Below are positions 42,429-50,943 of a stretch of DNA of 64,000 bases, one piece after another. Numbering within the stretch: the stretch's first letter is position 1; every line of letters begins with the position of its first letter. Source of the DNA: an uncultured Phascolarctobacterium sp. (GTDB lineage: Bacteria; Bacillota; Negativicutes; Acidaminococcales; Acidaminococcaceae); contig NZ_CAKPTG010000007.1 in the NCBI RefSeq assembly GCF_934190775.1, positions 1 to 64,000 on the forward strand. Reading direction: 5' to 3'. The notes under the pieces were generated by a model. The model was not told where the DNA came from, did no database searches, and was given only the letters and a program-made list of their open reading frames with translations. The position numbers and the translations under genes are program-made.

Positions 42429-44093
42429 TTATTTGTCAACGGTGAGCACAAGCTCACCTTCACCGTCAATAATAAAATCAAAGGGGTACTTCTGCTTGAA
42501 CGGAGAACCCTGCAGCAGGCCTGCCAGACCGGCATCATTAGCGGCAGCCTCCGGATTCGGCTTCAGCTGGCCGGTAGCCACGTCAATAATCAGCTCGTTA
42601 TTCTTATCGGCACTATTCACGCCCTTGATATAATCGGCAAGCTTATGGCGGGTTTCCTTCTTTTTGGCTGCCGGAACACCTTCAGCCTGCTGCTTACGCA
42701 GCAAGTCAATCGCCCAGGCCATGCTGCTGCCACCGCGTACATTCAGCACCAGCTTGCCGCCCGGATGGTCCTTAGGCACCTTGAAATACACTGTCTTGGT
42801 AAACTCTTCGCCGCGATAAGGCTTCATCGTAACATCAACTGCTACCTTATCACCGGGTTTAACCTTGGCATTTTTAGCGTGTACATTAAAAATTTCTGCA
42901 ACCTGCACCGCATTGCTAACCTCAACCTCTACGTTGATGCCATAAAGCTGCACCGGCTCAAACTTATTCTGCATCAGAATCGTTATCGCCTCCGTCAGCT
43001 CTGCATCAAGATTCTTCAGCAGCGCATCATTGGAGTAATACATATTTTCGCGGTCAATCGTCAGCATTTCCTTCTTGCTGTCCACGCCGGTGATTGTAAA
43101 ATGCAGTTTGGCTGTGCCACCGCCATTACGGTCCACAGTCTTGCTCACAGTATTGACTACTGCTGCATCGACCATCGAAGGCACCAGCTGAGGATCATCA
43201 ATCAGACGCATACGCATGCTGTTGGCCTGACCGCGGCTGCTGTCGTTAACCGTAACAAACATCGGAATAGAATCGGGCTGCTTGCCGACTACGCCGCCAA
43301 TGCCGCTGGCACGGTCCTGCGTAATGCTGCCGATAGCCTCGCCCAGATTGCCTACCTTATAGCTGCTCTGCAGATTGGGCACTACGCCCAGCACCCACAC
43401 CTTATTCATAAAGAAATTGCTGCTGCCGCGCTGCATAAAGGGGTGGCCGAAGGCCAGAACCTTGCCGCTGTCATCAGTCCAGGTAACAGTACCAAGAGCG
43501 CCCAAAGTCATATCACCCTGCATCAGGGCCACACCGACACTGCTGCCCGGCTCCAGCGGCTTAGCGCTGGAAGCGCCGGCAGCACCGCTGTTGATTGCTG
43601 TCAGGCCGAAGGGCTGCAGCTTCTCCTGCAGATATTCCAGGCCATATTCCGTAAAACCGCCGGCCATCAGCGAGCTTCCCTTAGGAATCCAGTCCGCCGG
43701 TAATTCTTGCGGTTCGTCCAGAAGCGGTAGCATTTTGCCGATTGGTGTCAGAAAGCAGTAATGCGGGTCATTGAAGGTCTTGCCGAAGGCCACAGCACCG
43801 ACAAGCCTGCCGTCTACATAAACAGGACTGCCGCTCATGCCCTGGGCAACACCGCCTGTCTTTTCAATCAGATCGCCGTAAAGGCGCACAAAAATACTAT
43901 AACCCATTGCCTCACTGCCATTGACGCCTAAAATCTCTACGTTAAAGGTTTCAATAGTATCACCGCTGATAACTGTTTTGCCTATGCCCTGCATACCAGC
44001 ACGCAGGTCACGCACCGGCATCAGAGGAACATTGGCGGCAGCTGCCGTCAGCAGCTGGCAGCAAAATAATAATGCTAATAAAAATACTCTCAT
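42429..44093 (-). CDS. SpoIVB-type S55 peptidase domain protein
   Basis: 554 residues from the ATG at 44091-44093 (AGGAG ahead). The signal peptide ends at about residue 20. The S55 domain (about 25-260) holds GMQGIGKTVISGDTIETFNVEILG and the serine motif GGVAQGMSGSPVYVDGRLVGAV. The His could be in VLAFGHPFMQRG. The C-terminal 280 residues are beta-rich and unassigned. SpoIVB cuts a sporulation checkpoint protein, but Negativicutes usually do not sporulate and this protein is longer and next to Mla genes, so a secreted envelope protease or chaperone is likely. Related S55 proteins occur widely in diderm Firmicutes. Confidence 0.75.
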   Translation of the reverse strand: MRVFLLALLFCCQLLTAAAANVPLMPVRDLRAGMQGIGKTVISGDTIETFNVEILGVNGSEAMGYSIFVRLYGDLIEKTGGVAQGMSGSPVYVDGRLVGAVAFGKTFNDPHYCFLTPIGKMLPLLDEPQELPADWIPKGSSLMAGGFTEYGLEYLQEKLQPFGLTAINSGAAGASSAKPLEPGSSVGVALMQGDMTLGALGTVTWTDDSGKVLAFGHPFMQRGSSNFFMNKVWVLGVVPNLQSSYKVGNLGEAIGSITQDRASGIGGVVGKQPDSIPMFVTVNDSSRGQANSMRMRLIDDPQLVPSMVDAAVVNTVSKTVDRNGGGTAKLHFTITGVDSKKEMLTIDRENMYYSNDALLKNLDAELTEAITILMQNKFEPVQLYGINVEVEVSNAVQVAEIFNVHAKNAKVKPGDKVAVDVTMKPYRGEEFTKTVYFKVPKDHPGGKLVLNVRGGSSMAWAIDLLRKQQAEGVPAAKKKETRHKLADYIKGVNSADKNNELIIDVATGQLKPNPEAAANDAGLAGLLQGSPFKQKYPFDFIIDGEGELVLTVDK

Positions 44094-44155
44094 ACTATCT
44101 CCTAAAAACAAAATGTTTACCCGGCAGCTTGCGGCCGCCGGCTTCGTAATACTAC

Positions 44156-44187
44156 AAAAACCGGCGGCTAAGAAGCTCGCCGGTTTT
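44156..44187 (-). terminator. Terminator after the lipoyl-like gene
   Basis: AAAACCGGCG and CGCCGGTTTT form a 10-bp stem with an 11-base loop (44156-44187). U-rich on both strands, so it may work both ways. Confidence 0.8.
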
Positions 44188-44195
44188 CTTGCCCG

Positions 44196-44498
44196 TTATT
44201 CACTCACCTTGGCTACAACCTGCTGTGCCTCAATTTTATCGCCAGGCTTAACCAGTACCTGGCTAACCTTGCCTGCAGTTGTAGCACGCGCAGCAGCAAT
44301 ACTGCCGCCCGCTATAGATTTTACCTTTACCAGAATGTCGCCCTGCTTAACCGGGGTTCCCTCCTGTACCAGTCCATCGGCAACTACAATACCGCTGACA
44401 GCGGCACGCTGGTCAGTCACAGCAGCACAGCCAACGGCAGCAAGTGTAAAGATGCCTAAAGCGGCAATAGTCAGAATCACTATTAACTTTTTACCCAT
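44196..44498 (-). CDS. Small exported biotinyl/lipoyl-like domain protein
   Basis: 100 residues from the ATG at 44496-44498 (GAGGT seven bases ahead). A hydrophobic N-terminus (KKLIVILTIAALGIFTLAAVGC) is either an anchor or a lipoprotein signal at VGC. The remaining 75 residues form one barrel-sandwich repeat: LVQEGTPVKQGDILVKV, then ATTAGKVSQVLVKPGDKIEAQQVVAKV. No MKM lysine is present, so no biotin or lipoyl group is expected. It resembles the stub of an HlyD/RND periplasmic adaptor. Its partner is unknown. Confidence 0.65.
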   Translation of the reverse strand: MGKKLIVILTIAALGIFTLAAVGCAAVTDQRAAVSGIVVADGLVQEGTPVKQGDILVKVKSIAGGSIAAARATTAGKVSQVLVKPGDKIEAQQVVAKVSE

Positions 44499-44662
44499 GT
44501 GACTCACCTCATTTCAGATATATTTCTCTACCATAAATTATACAGCCTCAGCAATATTTTGACAAGTGAAGAGACTGTAAACCCATCTTAAATAAAACAT
44601 TATGAAAATCATCTGCAGTTAAAAAATCGCCGATACATAATTTTTTACGCTTTTTTCGCCTT

Positions 44663-44718
44663 CCCTACCCGAAATCACCCTTTGGGGTAGGGTGCAAAAG
44701 CGTTTTTTCAGCTATAAT
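44663..44718 (+). promoter_or_regulatory. Inverted repeat and -10 box before the SH3 gene
   Basis: CCCTACCC (44663-44670) and GGGTAGGG (44685-44692) form a perfect 8-bp inverted repeat. TATAAT follows at 44713-44718. The right arm overlaps the -35 position, which is otherwise poor. That suggests a regulator-controlled promoter. Confidence 0.5.
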
Positions 44719-44766
44719 ATAAGCATCAAAGGATATAAGTTCCACATCTGGAAAGGAGATGTTGTT

Positions 44767-45561
44767 ATGAAAATCAAAAATTTTGCTATCGGAGCACTGG
44801 CAGCAGCAATGCTCTTTACCGGCACATCTGTTATGGAGGCAGCAGTCTATAATACCTCTGCAAGCAGACTCCCTACTAATATTGACTCCCGCTGCGGCAG
44901 AACAGAAGCCTTTCTGCTAAAAAATACCCGCTTTGATGTGAAGCATACCATGACCGTAAACTATGCCGAGGAATATGTCGCTCCCTGCTTCAGCCGCAAG
45001 GGCATCTACATCAGCGATTTGGAGGCCAAAGCGATTGCCTTTGCTGCCTTGCAGATGTATGATGTGCAGCAAAACAGCAACGGCTCCACGGTGAGCTTCA
45101 GTGCCAAGGGCGAAGCCGATTCCGGTGACGGTGATTACTGGCTGACTACTATTTATGACAACAAAAAATATATCAATGCCTTTATCAGTACCTACGATGA
45201 GCTCCGCACTGAAAATGCACACTCTATCCCTGCCAGCAAAGGCTATGCTCAATACGGGGACAGCATGTCTGCCGAAAGTTTACAATACTCCAATCAAAGA
45301 ATCTACAACCTCTACAGCAAATTTGAAAACATGGACAGCTATTGGGCTCCCGGCGTAAAACTGGTTTTAACCGGTGACTATGTAAACTTCCGCACCGCCC
45401 CCTCCACAAGCAGCAATGTAATTGATTCGCTGATGTCCGGCGAAGAAATAGCACCGCTAGAAGGCGCATTCGAAGCTGAAGGCCGCCAATGGTGGAAGGC
45501 TATTAACGCTCAAGGTGAGGTTGGCTATGTAAGCGCAGATTTTGTACGCGTAGCCTGCTAA
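44767..45561 (+). CDS. Exported SH3b-domain protein
   Basis: 264 residues from the ATG at 44767 (GGAG eight bases ahead). The frame is open upstream, but only this start yields a signal peptide (MKIKNFAIGALAAAMLFTG...MEA). The middle has no known motif. The last 70 residues are a bacterial SH3 domain (GDYVNFRTAPSTSSNVID, WWKAINAQGEVGYVSADFVRV), which binds peptidoglycan peptides. It lies 23 bases before an L,D-transpeptidase gene, so both probably act on the cell wall. Confidence 0.75.
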   Translation: MKIKNFAIGALAAAMLFTGTSVMEAAVYNTSASRLPTNIDSRCGRTEAFLLKNTRFDVKHTMTVNYAEEYVAPCFSRKGIYISDLEAKAIAFAALQMYDVQQNSNGSTVSFSAKGEADSGDGDYWLTTIYDNKKYINAFISTYDELRTENAHSIPASKGYAQYGDSMSAESLQYSNQRIYNLYSKFENMDSYWAPGVKLVLTGDYVNFRTAPSTSSNVIDSLMSGEEIAPLEGAFEAEGRQWWKAINAQGEVGYVSADFVRVAC

Positions 45562-45584
45562 ATAAGCATTAAGGAAGTATCACA

Positions 45585-46178
45585 ATGCTCAAAAAACTAA
45601 CGAGTTTAATATTTAGCGTCTGCCTGCTGCTAAGCTGCAGCTTAACAGCTGCGGCGCCTGCGTCCGCCCTGTTCGGCAACGCCAGATATCTCATCTGCAT
45701 CCATAAGCAAAGCTACCGCCTTGATGTCTATCAGCAGGGCGTGGAAGAGGCAGTCTGCAGCTATCCTATCGCTGTTGCCAAAAATCCCGGTGACAAGCAG
45801 TACACCGGTGACAACCGCACTCCCACCTCCTGGGGCAGCGCAGCAGCAATTCCGTCCTACTACACAGGTGCGGCAGTCGGCGTGCCTTCAGCGCAGGTTC
45901 CCTTCCGCATCGAGGAGGTTTGCCCGGCGCATTACTGGACGCACGATTTCGGTGACGGCAAGGGCGTAATCGAAGGTGCCTACGGCCCCTGGTTCCTTTC
46001 GCTGGACACCGGTTGGATAGGTATCGGCATTCACGGTACGCATGACCCCTCCTCTATCGGCACCATGGCCTCCGAAGGCTGCATCCGTCTGCGCAATGCG
46101 GATATTCAAAGCCTGAAGGAGCTTGTCTGCAGCGATAACGGCGGCATCGGCACCGGCGTTATCATCACCGAAGATTAA
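45585..46178 (+). CDS. L,D-transpeptidase (YkuD family)
   Basis: 197 residues. The signal peptide ends at about residue 27. The YkuD domain covers the rest: YRLDVYQQG, then IGIHGTHDPSSIGTMASEGCIRLRNADI, which contains the His and the SxGC(I/V)R active Cys. It links or trims peptidoglycan stem peptides, or attaches proteins to them. It is co-directional with the SH3 gene and followed by a strong terminator. Confidence 0.9.
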   Translation: MLKKLTSLIFSVCLLLSCSLTAAAPASALFGNARYLICIHKQSYRLDVYQQGVEEAVCSYPIAVAKNPGDKQYTGDNRTPTSWGSAAAIPSYYTGAAVGVPSAQVPFRIEEVCPAHYWTHDFGDGKGVIEGAYGPWFLSLDTGWIGIGIHGTHDPSSIGTMASEGCIRLRNADIQSLKELVCSDNGGIGTGVIITED

Positions 46179-46196
46179 GCTATAAACCGCAACAAT

Positions 46197-46241
46197 AAAA
46201 CAAGGAGCAGTCACAGACTAAGCGTGACCGCCCCTTGTTTT
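46197..46241. terminator. Bidirectional terminator between convergent genes
   Basis: AAAACAAGG (46197-46205) and CCTTGTTTT (46233-46241) with an inner GTCAC/GTGAC stem. T-rich on both strands, serving the rightward transpeptidase gene and the leftward NAGPA gene. Confidence 0.85.
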
Positions 46242-46262
46242 TATTTTGCCTATATAACCAGC

Positions 46263-47657
46263 TTATTTGATAAACAATCCCAGACCGATGCTCACCAAGC
46301 GCTCGCGTCCATCCGAAGGATGGTTGACGATTTTGCCGTTGATGACCATTTCGCTGCTGCCGCCGCCATCATAATTGACAGCGCTCACTGCACCCAGCTT
46401 CACAAAATACTGCGCCAGCTCCGCAAGCGTCATGCCTGCGGAAGCACTGCTTCTGCCGTCAATAACAAGCATTAAAAGCGTGCCGTCCTTTTTCAGGCCA
46501 ATCGCAGTACGCGGCGCTCTGCCACGCGCGATATCGGGAGCCATCTGCTCCTCCGCAGTACGCACATTCACCCTGCCGTTTTCTACCAGCAACGGGCCGC
46601 CACTGACAACAGTTGTTGCCGCATCTGCAATGCTGCTGCCCAGGCTCTGCGTAAGCGCTACATGGTCGCCCAGGCGCAGGCCTGCCAGAGCAGCAGCATT
46701 TGTGCCATGACCGGAAAGCACTACGCAACCCGGCTCCAAAGGCATATTGCCTGCTGTGGAAACAGCAACAACGCGACCGTTTTTTATCTTTACCTCACGC
46801 CCGTACTGATTTGTTTTGGTCGACGTAGCGTAATAGGAATTAAACAGCACCAAATCATTAGCTATGCGCGCACGGTTCATGCCCTTCAGCTGCAGCGCTC
46901 TGCCGTCAGGAAGTGTTACGCTGCCGGTGTAGGCAATGTCGCGCACAATCTTCTGCTCGTTGCCCTGTACTACATAACCGCTGCGCGGCGTAGCATCCAT
47001 AGCGACAAAATTTCCCTTATCCTTAACGTTGCCGATAACCCAGCCGTCGGTATCAAAGTATGACGCATTAATGGCAGCCACAAGGCCTCTTTGCGCCGCC
47101 TGCTTAGCCAAACTGCCGCGTCCGTTATACATCCCAGCGGCAGAAAACGGCCTCAGCTCCAGGCGCGCCGAAGGCGCAACGCTCACCAGATAGCTTACAA
47201 TCGGCCTGCCGTTCAGCTCCTCTTGCGCATAGGTATAGGTAACGCCGCCAGCCAGCTGCGTCGTGGTTTTGCTGATAGGAATGCGGTAGATATCCAACAC
47301 CAGACGGTCAGGATTCTTCAGCGGATAAAGCTTGTACTGGCAATCCTTCGTTAAATCTATAACCACCTGAGCCTTTTTCTTCTTTTTGGCAGGCACAGTG
47401 ATGCTTTTAATCACCGTATCCTGCTTAAAGACAGGTCTTTGCGCCAGCGCCGTACCTTCCGGCAGATTAACTACAATCTGCAAGCCATTTTTTTCAGCTG
47501 TATATTTAATTGGCTCCGTACTGTCGAACACCAGGCGCACACGCGCCGGACTAACGCTGCTGCGCACCGCTGTGACGGGAGCGGCGCTCGCCGCGAGCGG
47601 AGCAGCGCACAGCGCAGCCAGCATAAAAACAGAACATATCAGTTTTTTGAAATTCAT
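46263..47657 (-). CDS. AMIN plus phosphodiester glycosidase (NAGPA) domain protein
   Basis: 464 residues. Signal peptide to about residue 25. An AMIN-type beta domain follows (about 28-135: VSPARVRLVFDSTEPIKYTAE, PDRLVLDIYRIP). The rest is a NAGPA domain: GLVAAINASYFDTDGWVIG, APRTAIGLKKDGTLLMLVIDGR and VSAVNYDGGGSSEMVINGK. Family members remove capping sugars from phosphodiesters, and secreted bacterial ones are often linked to exopolysaccharide or cell wall. AMIN domains direct proteins to the envelope and peptidoglycan. The exact substrate is unknown. Confidence 0.82.
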   Translation of the reverse strand: MNFKKLICSVFMLAALCAAPLAASAAPVTAVRSSVSPARVRLVFDSTEPIKYTAEKNGLQIVVNLPEGTALAQRPVFKQDTVIKSITVPAKKKKKAQVVIDLTKDCQYKLYPLKNPDRLVLDIYRIPISKTTTQLAGGVTYTYAQEELNGRPIVSYLVSVAPSARLELRPFSAAGMYNGRGSLAKQAAQRGLVAAINASYFDTDGWVIGNVKDKGNFVAMDATPRSGYVVQGNEQKIVRDIAYTGSVTLPDGRALQLKGMNRARIANDLVLFNSYYATSTKTNQYGREVKIKNGRVVAVSTAGNMPLEPGCVVLSGHGTNAAALAGLRLGDHVALTQSLGSSIADAATTVVSGGPLLVENGRVNVRTAEEQMAPDIARGRAPRTAIGLKKDGTLLMLVIDGRSSASAGMTLAELAQYFVKLGAVSAVNYDGGGSSEMVINGKIVNHPSDGRERLVSIGLGLFIK

Positions 47658-47725
47658 ATTCAGGACCTCTTAAAAGAAAAACAAGTAGAAGATTGAAGAA
47701 TGCGTTAGTATTAGTGCGTCGTAAT

Positions 47726-47908
47726 ATATATATCATGCAGTCCCCTCTCCGTCATCGCTTCGCGATGCCACCTCTCCCCTAGGAGAGGCAGGAAGGCTGG
47801 CAGAACGCTAAAGACAGTAATTAATATATCGCACAGCCCCCTTCCGTCTCGCTTCGCTCGGCACCTTCCCCAAGGGGCAGGCAAGAAGGTTAGCACACTG
47901 CCAAAGAT
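47726..47908. repeat. Two diverged tandem copies of a GC-rich palindromic repeat
   Basis: Copies at about 47726-47815 and 47823-47908, a period of about 97. Both have an AT-rich lead (ATATATC), a C-rich box, a CGCTTCGC hairpin, a CCCC...AGG core and AAGG(C/T)T(G/A)GCA near the end. The arms can form hairpins (CCTCTCC/GGAGAGG in copy 1, CCTTCCCC/GGGGCAGG in copy 2). They look like small dispersed repeats of the kind scattered between genes in gut Firmicutes. The rest of 47658-47980 has no gene. Confidence 0.7.
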
Positions 47909-47925
47909 TCTTCTTCACATCTACA

Positions 47926-47951
47926 CAAAAGGAGCTGCCAAAGGCAGCTCC
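47926..47951 (-). terminator. Terminator after mreB
   Basis: GGAGCTGCC and GGCAGCTCC form a perfect 9-bp stem with a 3-base loop (47931-47951), followed on the minus strand by UUUU. Confidence 0.88.
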
Positions 47952-47980
47952 TCCCAAAATCAAAAATCAATAGCCAAGCA

Positions 47981-49006
47981 TCAATCAGCCAGATTAGACG
48001 CAGTATAAACAGTGCCCGGATGCAGCTTATCTAGATTCTCCAGCGCCTTACCGGTGCCAAGAGCAACACACTCCAACGGATCATCAGCAATATGCGTAGT
48101 AATACCAGTCTCACGCTGCATAATCTCAGCCAAGCCATCAAGCAGAGCGCCGCCGCCAGTCAGATAAATACCATTATCAACAATATCCGCTGCCAGCTCC
48201 GGCGGGCACTTCTCCAGAACACCACGTACAGTAGCAATCAAGGAAGCAACAGAATCCTCCAACGCCACACGGCAATCCTCAGAACTTACGCTAAAAGTAG
48301 TCGGCAAACCGGTAACCATATCACGGCCACGCACAGTAATAGACTCATGGCGACCATCAGTAATAACAGTAGCAACATTCATCTTGATTTCCTCAGCCGT
48401 GCGCTCACCGATAAGCACATTATGAACCTTCTTCACATGACGCACAATAGCCTCATCAAAATGGTCGCCACCGATACGGATAGAAGAATCCACAACAATA
48501 CCACCAAGACTCAGCACAGCGATATCAGTAGTGCCACCGCCGATATCAACAACCATATTGCCGCGCGGTACAGAAATATCAATACCGGCACCAAGAGCAG
48601 CTGCCAGAGGCTCCTCAATCAGATAAGTCTTAGACGCACCACCCTGGGTAGTAGCCTCCATAACAGCACGCTTTTCAACCGAAGTAATGCCAATCGGCAC
48701 ACAGGTCATAACACGCGGCTTGAAAAACAGGCTCTTGCCTGCAACCTTCTCAATAACATAAGCAAGCAGCTTCTGCGTTACGGTATAATTCGCAATAACG
48801 CCCTCCTTCAGCGGACGGATAGCCACAATACTGCCGGGAGCACGTCCCAGCATTTCTCTGGCATCATCACCCACAGCCAGCACCTTGTTGCGCACCTTAT
48901 CAATAGCCACAACAGAAGGCTCCTTCAGGACAACGCCCTTGCCCTTGACATAAACAAGAATGTTAGCGGTACCCAAATCAATACCGATATCCATACTCTT
49001 AAACAT
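47981..49006 (-). CDS. mreB: Rod-shape determining protein MreB
   Basis: 341 residues, actin fold. MDIGIDLGTANILVYVKGKG is the phosphate-1 loop, MVVDIGGGTTDIAVLSLGG phosphate-2, YLTGGGALLDGLAEI the adenosine loop. It forms membrane-bound filaments that direct wall synthesis. MreC and MreD are not adjacent. It follows murA by 13 bases, so wall precursor synthesis and rod control share an operon. Confidence 0.94.
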   Translation of the reverse strand: MFKSMDIGIDLGTANILVYVKGKGVVLKEPSVVAIDKVRNKVLAVGDDAREMLGRAPGSIVAIRPLKEGVIANYTVTQKLLAYVIEKVAGKSLFFKPRVMTCVPIGITSVEKRAVMEATTQGGASKTYLIEEPLAAALGAGIDISVPRGNMVVDIGGGTTDIAVLSLGGIVVDSSIRIGGDHFDEAIVRHVKKVHNVLIGERTAEEIKMNVATVITDGRHESITVRGRDMVTGLPTTFSVSSEDCRVALEDSVASLIATVRGVLEKCPPELAADIVDNGIYLTGGGALLDGLAEIMQRETGITTHIADDPLECVALGTGKALENLDKLHPGTVYTASNLAD

Positions 49007-49019
49007 TAGACATATCTCC

Positions 49020-50285
49020 TTAATCTACATCTACGCGTTCAATATCTGCACCCAGATTTTTCAGCTTAGCAACAATGTTCTCATAGCCACGGTCGATATG
49101 GTGCAAATCGCCGATACGTGTCGTACCTTCAGCCACAAGGCCTGCCAGAATCATAGCGGCACCGGCGCGCAAATCAGTTGCACGCACATCGCAGCCTGTC
49201 AGCTTGCAGGGACCGTCAATAACAGCACTGCGGCCTTCGGTAGAAATCTGCGCACCCATGCGGTTCAGCTCAACCACATGCATAAAACGGTTCTCAAAAA
49301 CAGTTTCCGTAACCTTGCTGCGGCCCTCGGCAATAACCATCATCGCCATCATCTGCGCCTGCATATCAGTCGGGAAGCCGGGGTAAGGCAAAGTTTTGAT
49401 AGATACAGCCTTCAGCGGATTCTGGCCGATAACGCGCACCTTATCAATATCCTCTTCTACCACAGCACCTGCCTCGCGCAGCTTAGCAATCAACGGCTTC
49501 TGATGCTCCGGCAGCACATTTTCCACCACAACATCGCCGCCGGTCATAGCAGCAGCAATCATATAAGTGCCTGCCTCAATACGGTCCGGAATAATAGTGT
49601 AGTCTGCGCCATGCAGCTTATCTACACCCTCAATGCGGATAGTATCAGTACCGGCACCGCGGATTTTGGCACCCATCTTATTCAGATAGTTCGCCAGATC
49701 AACAATTTCCGGTTCCTCAGCAACATTCTCCAGAATAGTAGTACCCTCAGCCAAAGATGCTGCCATCATAATATTTTCGGTAGCACCAACGCTCGGGAAA
49801 TCAAAATAAATGCTGGTACCCTTCAGTCCTTCAGGAGCACTTGCTTCAATATAGCCATGTCCCTGCTCGATTTTTACACCCAGAGCCTCAAAGCCCTTCA
49901 GATGAATATCAATCGGACGGGCGCCGATAGCGCAGCCGCCAGGCATAGAAATACGCGCTTTACCAATGCGTGCCAGCAAAGGTCCCATTACCAGGAAAGA
50001 CGCACGCATGGTACGCACCAGCTCATACGGTGCTTCGTAAGAGGTAATGCTGGTGCTGTCGATATCCAGCACATTCTTTTCCGGACTGCATTCCACGGAC
50101 AGTCCCAGACATTTTAAAACTTCACTTATAGTATGCACATCTTCCAGCATCGGAACCTCGTCAAGATGACTAGGGGTAGTTCCCAGGATAGAAGCTGCAA
50201 TAATCGGCAGTACAGCGTTTTTCGCACCGCTGGTCTTAACTGCACCAACGAGGCGGTTTCCGCCCTTCACAATTAGTTTTTCCAA
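49020..50285 (-). CDS. murA: UDP-GlcNAc enolpyruvyl transferase MurA
   Basis: 421 residues from a TTG at 50283-50285, with AGGAGGG six bases ahead. The frame is open 24 codons further, but that start has no ribosome site and the family begins EKLIVKGGNRLVGAVKTSGAKNA. MPGGCAIGARPIDIHL holds the catalytic Cys that fosfomycin binds (about residue 115). It performs the first step of peptidoglycan precursor synthesis. It precedes mreB. Confidence 0.95.
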   Translation of the reverse strand: MEKLIVKGGNRLVGAVKTSGAKNAVLPIIAASILGTTPSHLDEVPMLEDVHTISEVLKCLGLSVECSPEKNVLDIDSTSITSYEAPYELVRTMRASFLVMGPLLARIGKARISMPGGCAIGARPIDIHLKGFEALGVKIEQGHGYIEASAPEGLKGTSIYFDFPSVGATENIMMAASLAEGTTILENVAEEPEIVDLANYLNKMGAKIRGAGTDTIRIEGVDKLHGADYTIIPDRIEAGTYMIAAAMTGGDVVVENVLPEHQKPLIAKLREAGAVVEEDIDKVRVIGQNPLKAVSIKTLPYPGFPTDMQAQMMAMMVIAEGRSKVTETVFENRFMHVVELNRMGAQISTEGRSAVIDGPCKLTGCDVRATDLRAGAAMILAGLVAEGTTRIGDLHHIDRGYENIVAKLKNLGADIERVDVD

Positions 50286-50420
50286 AATAACCCTCCTGCA
50301 TATGCGAAGTCGGAAAAATTTTTCCGTAACAAATATTTTATCATCAAACACGGGCACTTTTCAAGACTTAATAAAAATCCGGAAAATTTTGCCACAGGCG
50401 CCTCACGCCCGGCCTTATAA

Positions 50421-50445
50421 GAAAAAGCCGGCACTGCTTCCGGCT
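50421..50445 (-). terminator. Terminator after the 61-residue gene
   Basis: AGCCGG (50426-50431) and CCGGCT (50440-50445), then UUUUU on the minus strand. The stem begins at the stop codon of the small gene. Confidence 0.8.
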
Positions 50446-50630
50446 CAGAAATTCACCCGCTGGCGGTCTGCTAAAATATTATAATAGGTTTCCTTCTCCA
50501 TTAATTCCTGGCGGATAGCCTTTTTAGCATCCTCATCAGTGCATTCTGACAGACGCTTACGCAAAAAAGCTATATCCTGCTTCAGCATCAGCATTTTATT
50601 TCCTGCCAGACTTTCTACGATATCAGCCAT
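50445..50630 (-). CDS. Small coiled-coil protein of unknown function
   Basis: 61 residues, almost all helical and charged (LKQDIAFLRKRLSECTDED, AIRQELMEKETYYNILADRQ). No signal, no membrane segment and no known domain. It has its own terminator, which argues for a real gene. It is on the same strand as murA, about 160 bases upstream. No function can be given. Confidence 0.6.
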   Translation of the reverse strand: MADIVESLAGNKMLMLKQDIAFLRKRLSECTDEDAKKAIRQELMEKETYYNILADRQRVNF

Positions 50631-50785
50631 CTTACAGTCACCGTCCTTACTTATATATCAAATTCTTCTCATCTGGAAGTTTGCGGCCTTGCCTAATTCT
50701 ACATACTATAGTCTACTATAAGCAAGTTTAATATGCAAGGAAAAATGTGTGACAAAACACAAAAACCGGCTGATGACGTTCGTTT

Positions 50786-50908
50786 GCGTTTTTCCTAGGA
50801 ACTTTGCAGCTAAAATTGCGTTTTTCATAGGAACTTTGTGCTTGCGAGTACGTTTTTCATAGGAAAAATGCAAAAATGCTTGCGTGTTTTTATTTTTAGC
50901 CATATAAT
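50786..50908 (+). promoter_or_regulatory. Three and a half 32-bp-period repeats ending in a promoter
   Basis: Units start at 50786, 50818, 50850 and, degenerate, 50882, exactly 32 bases apart. Each of the first three has (G/A)CGTTTTTC(C/A)TAGGAA; the first contains the palindrome TTCCTAGGAA. The fourth unit supplies the -35 TTGCGT (50880-50885), followed after 17 bases by TATAAT (50903-50908). Spacing of three helical turns puts all units on one DNA face, as expected of a cooperative regulator. The rest of 50631-50785 holds nothing clear. Confidence 0.65.
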
Positions 50909-50943
50909 ATTCTCAACAAGCAAACGAATAGGAGGTAAGTATT

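Noticed and set aside
50786..50899. 32-bp periodic repeats as a CRISPR array
   Set aside because: The period is the whole unit, with spacers of only about 11 bases, the units diverge and no cas gene is near.
50706..50903. A 65-residue leftward reading frame through the 32-bp repeats
   Set aside because: It consists largely of translated repeat units, overlaps the promoter of the rightward ATPase gene and has no ribosome site.
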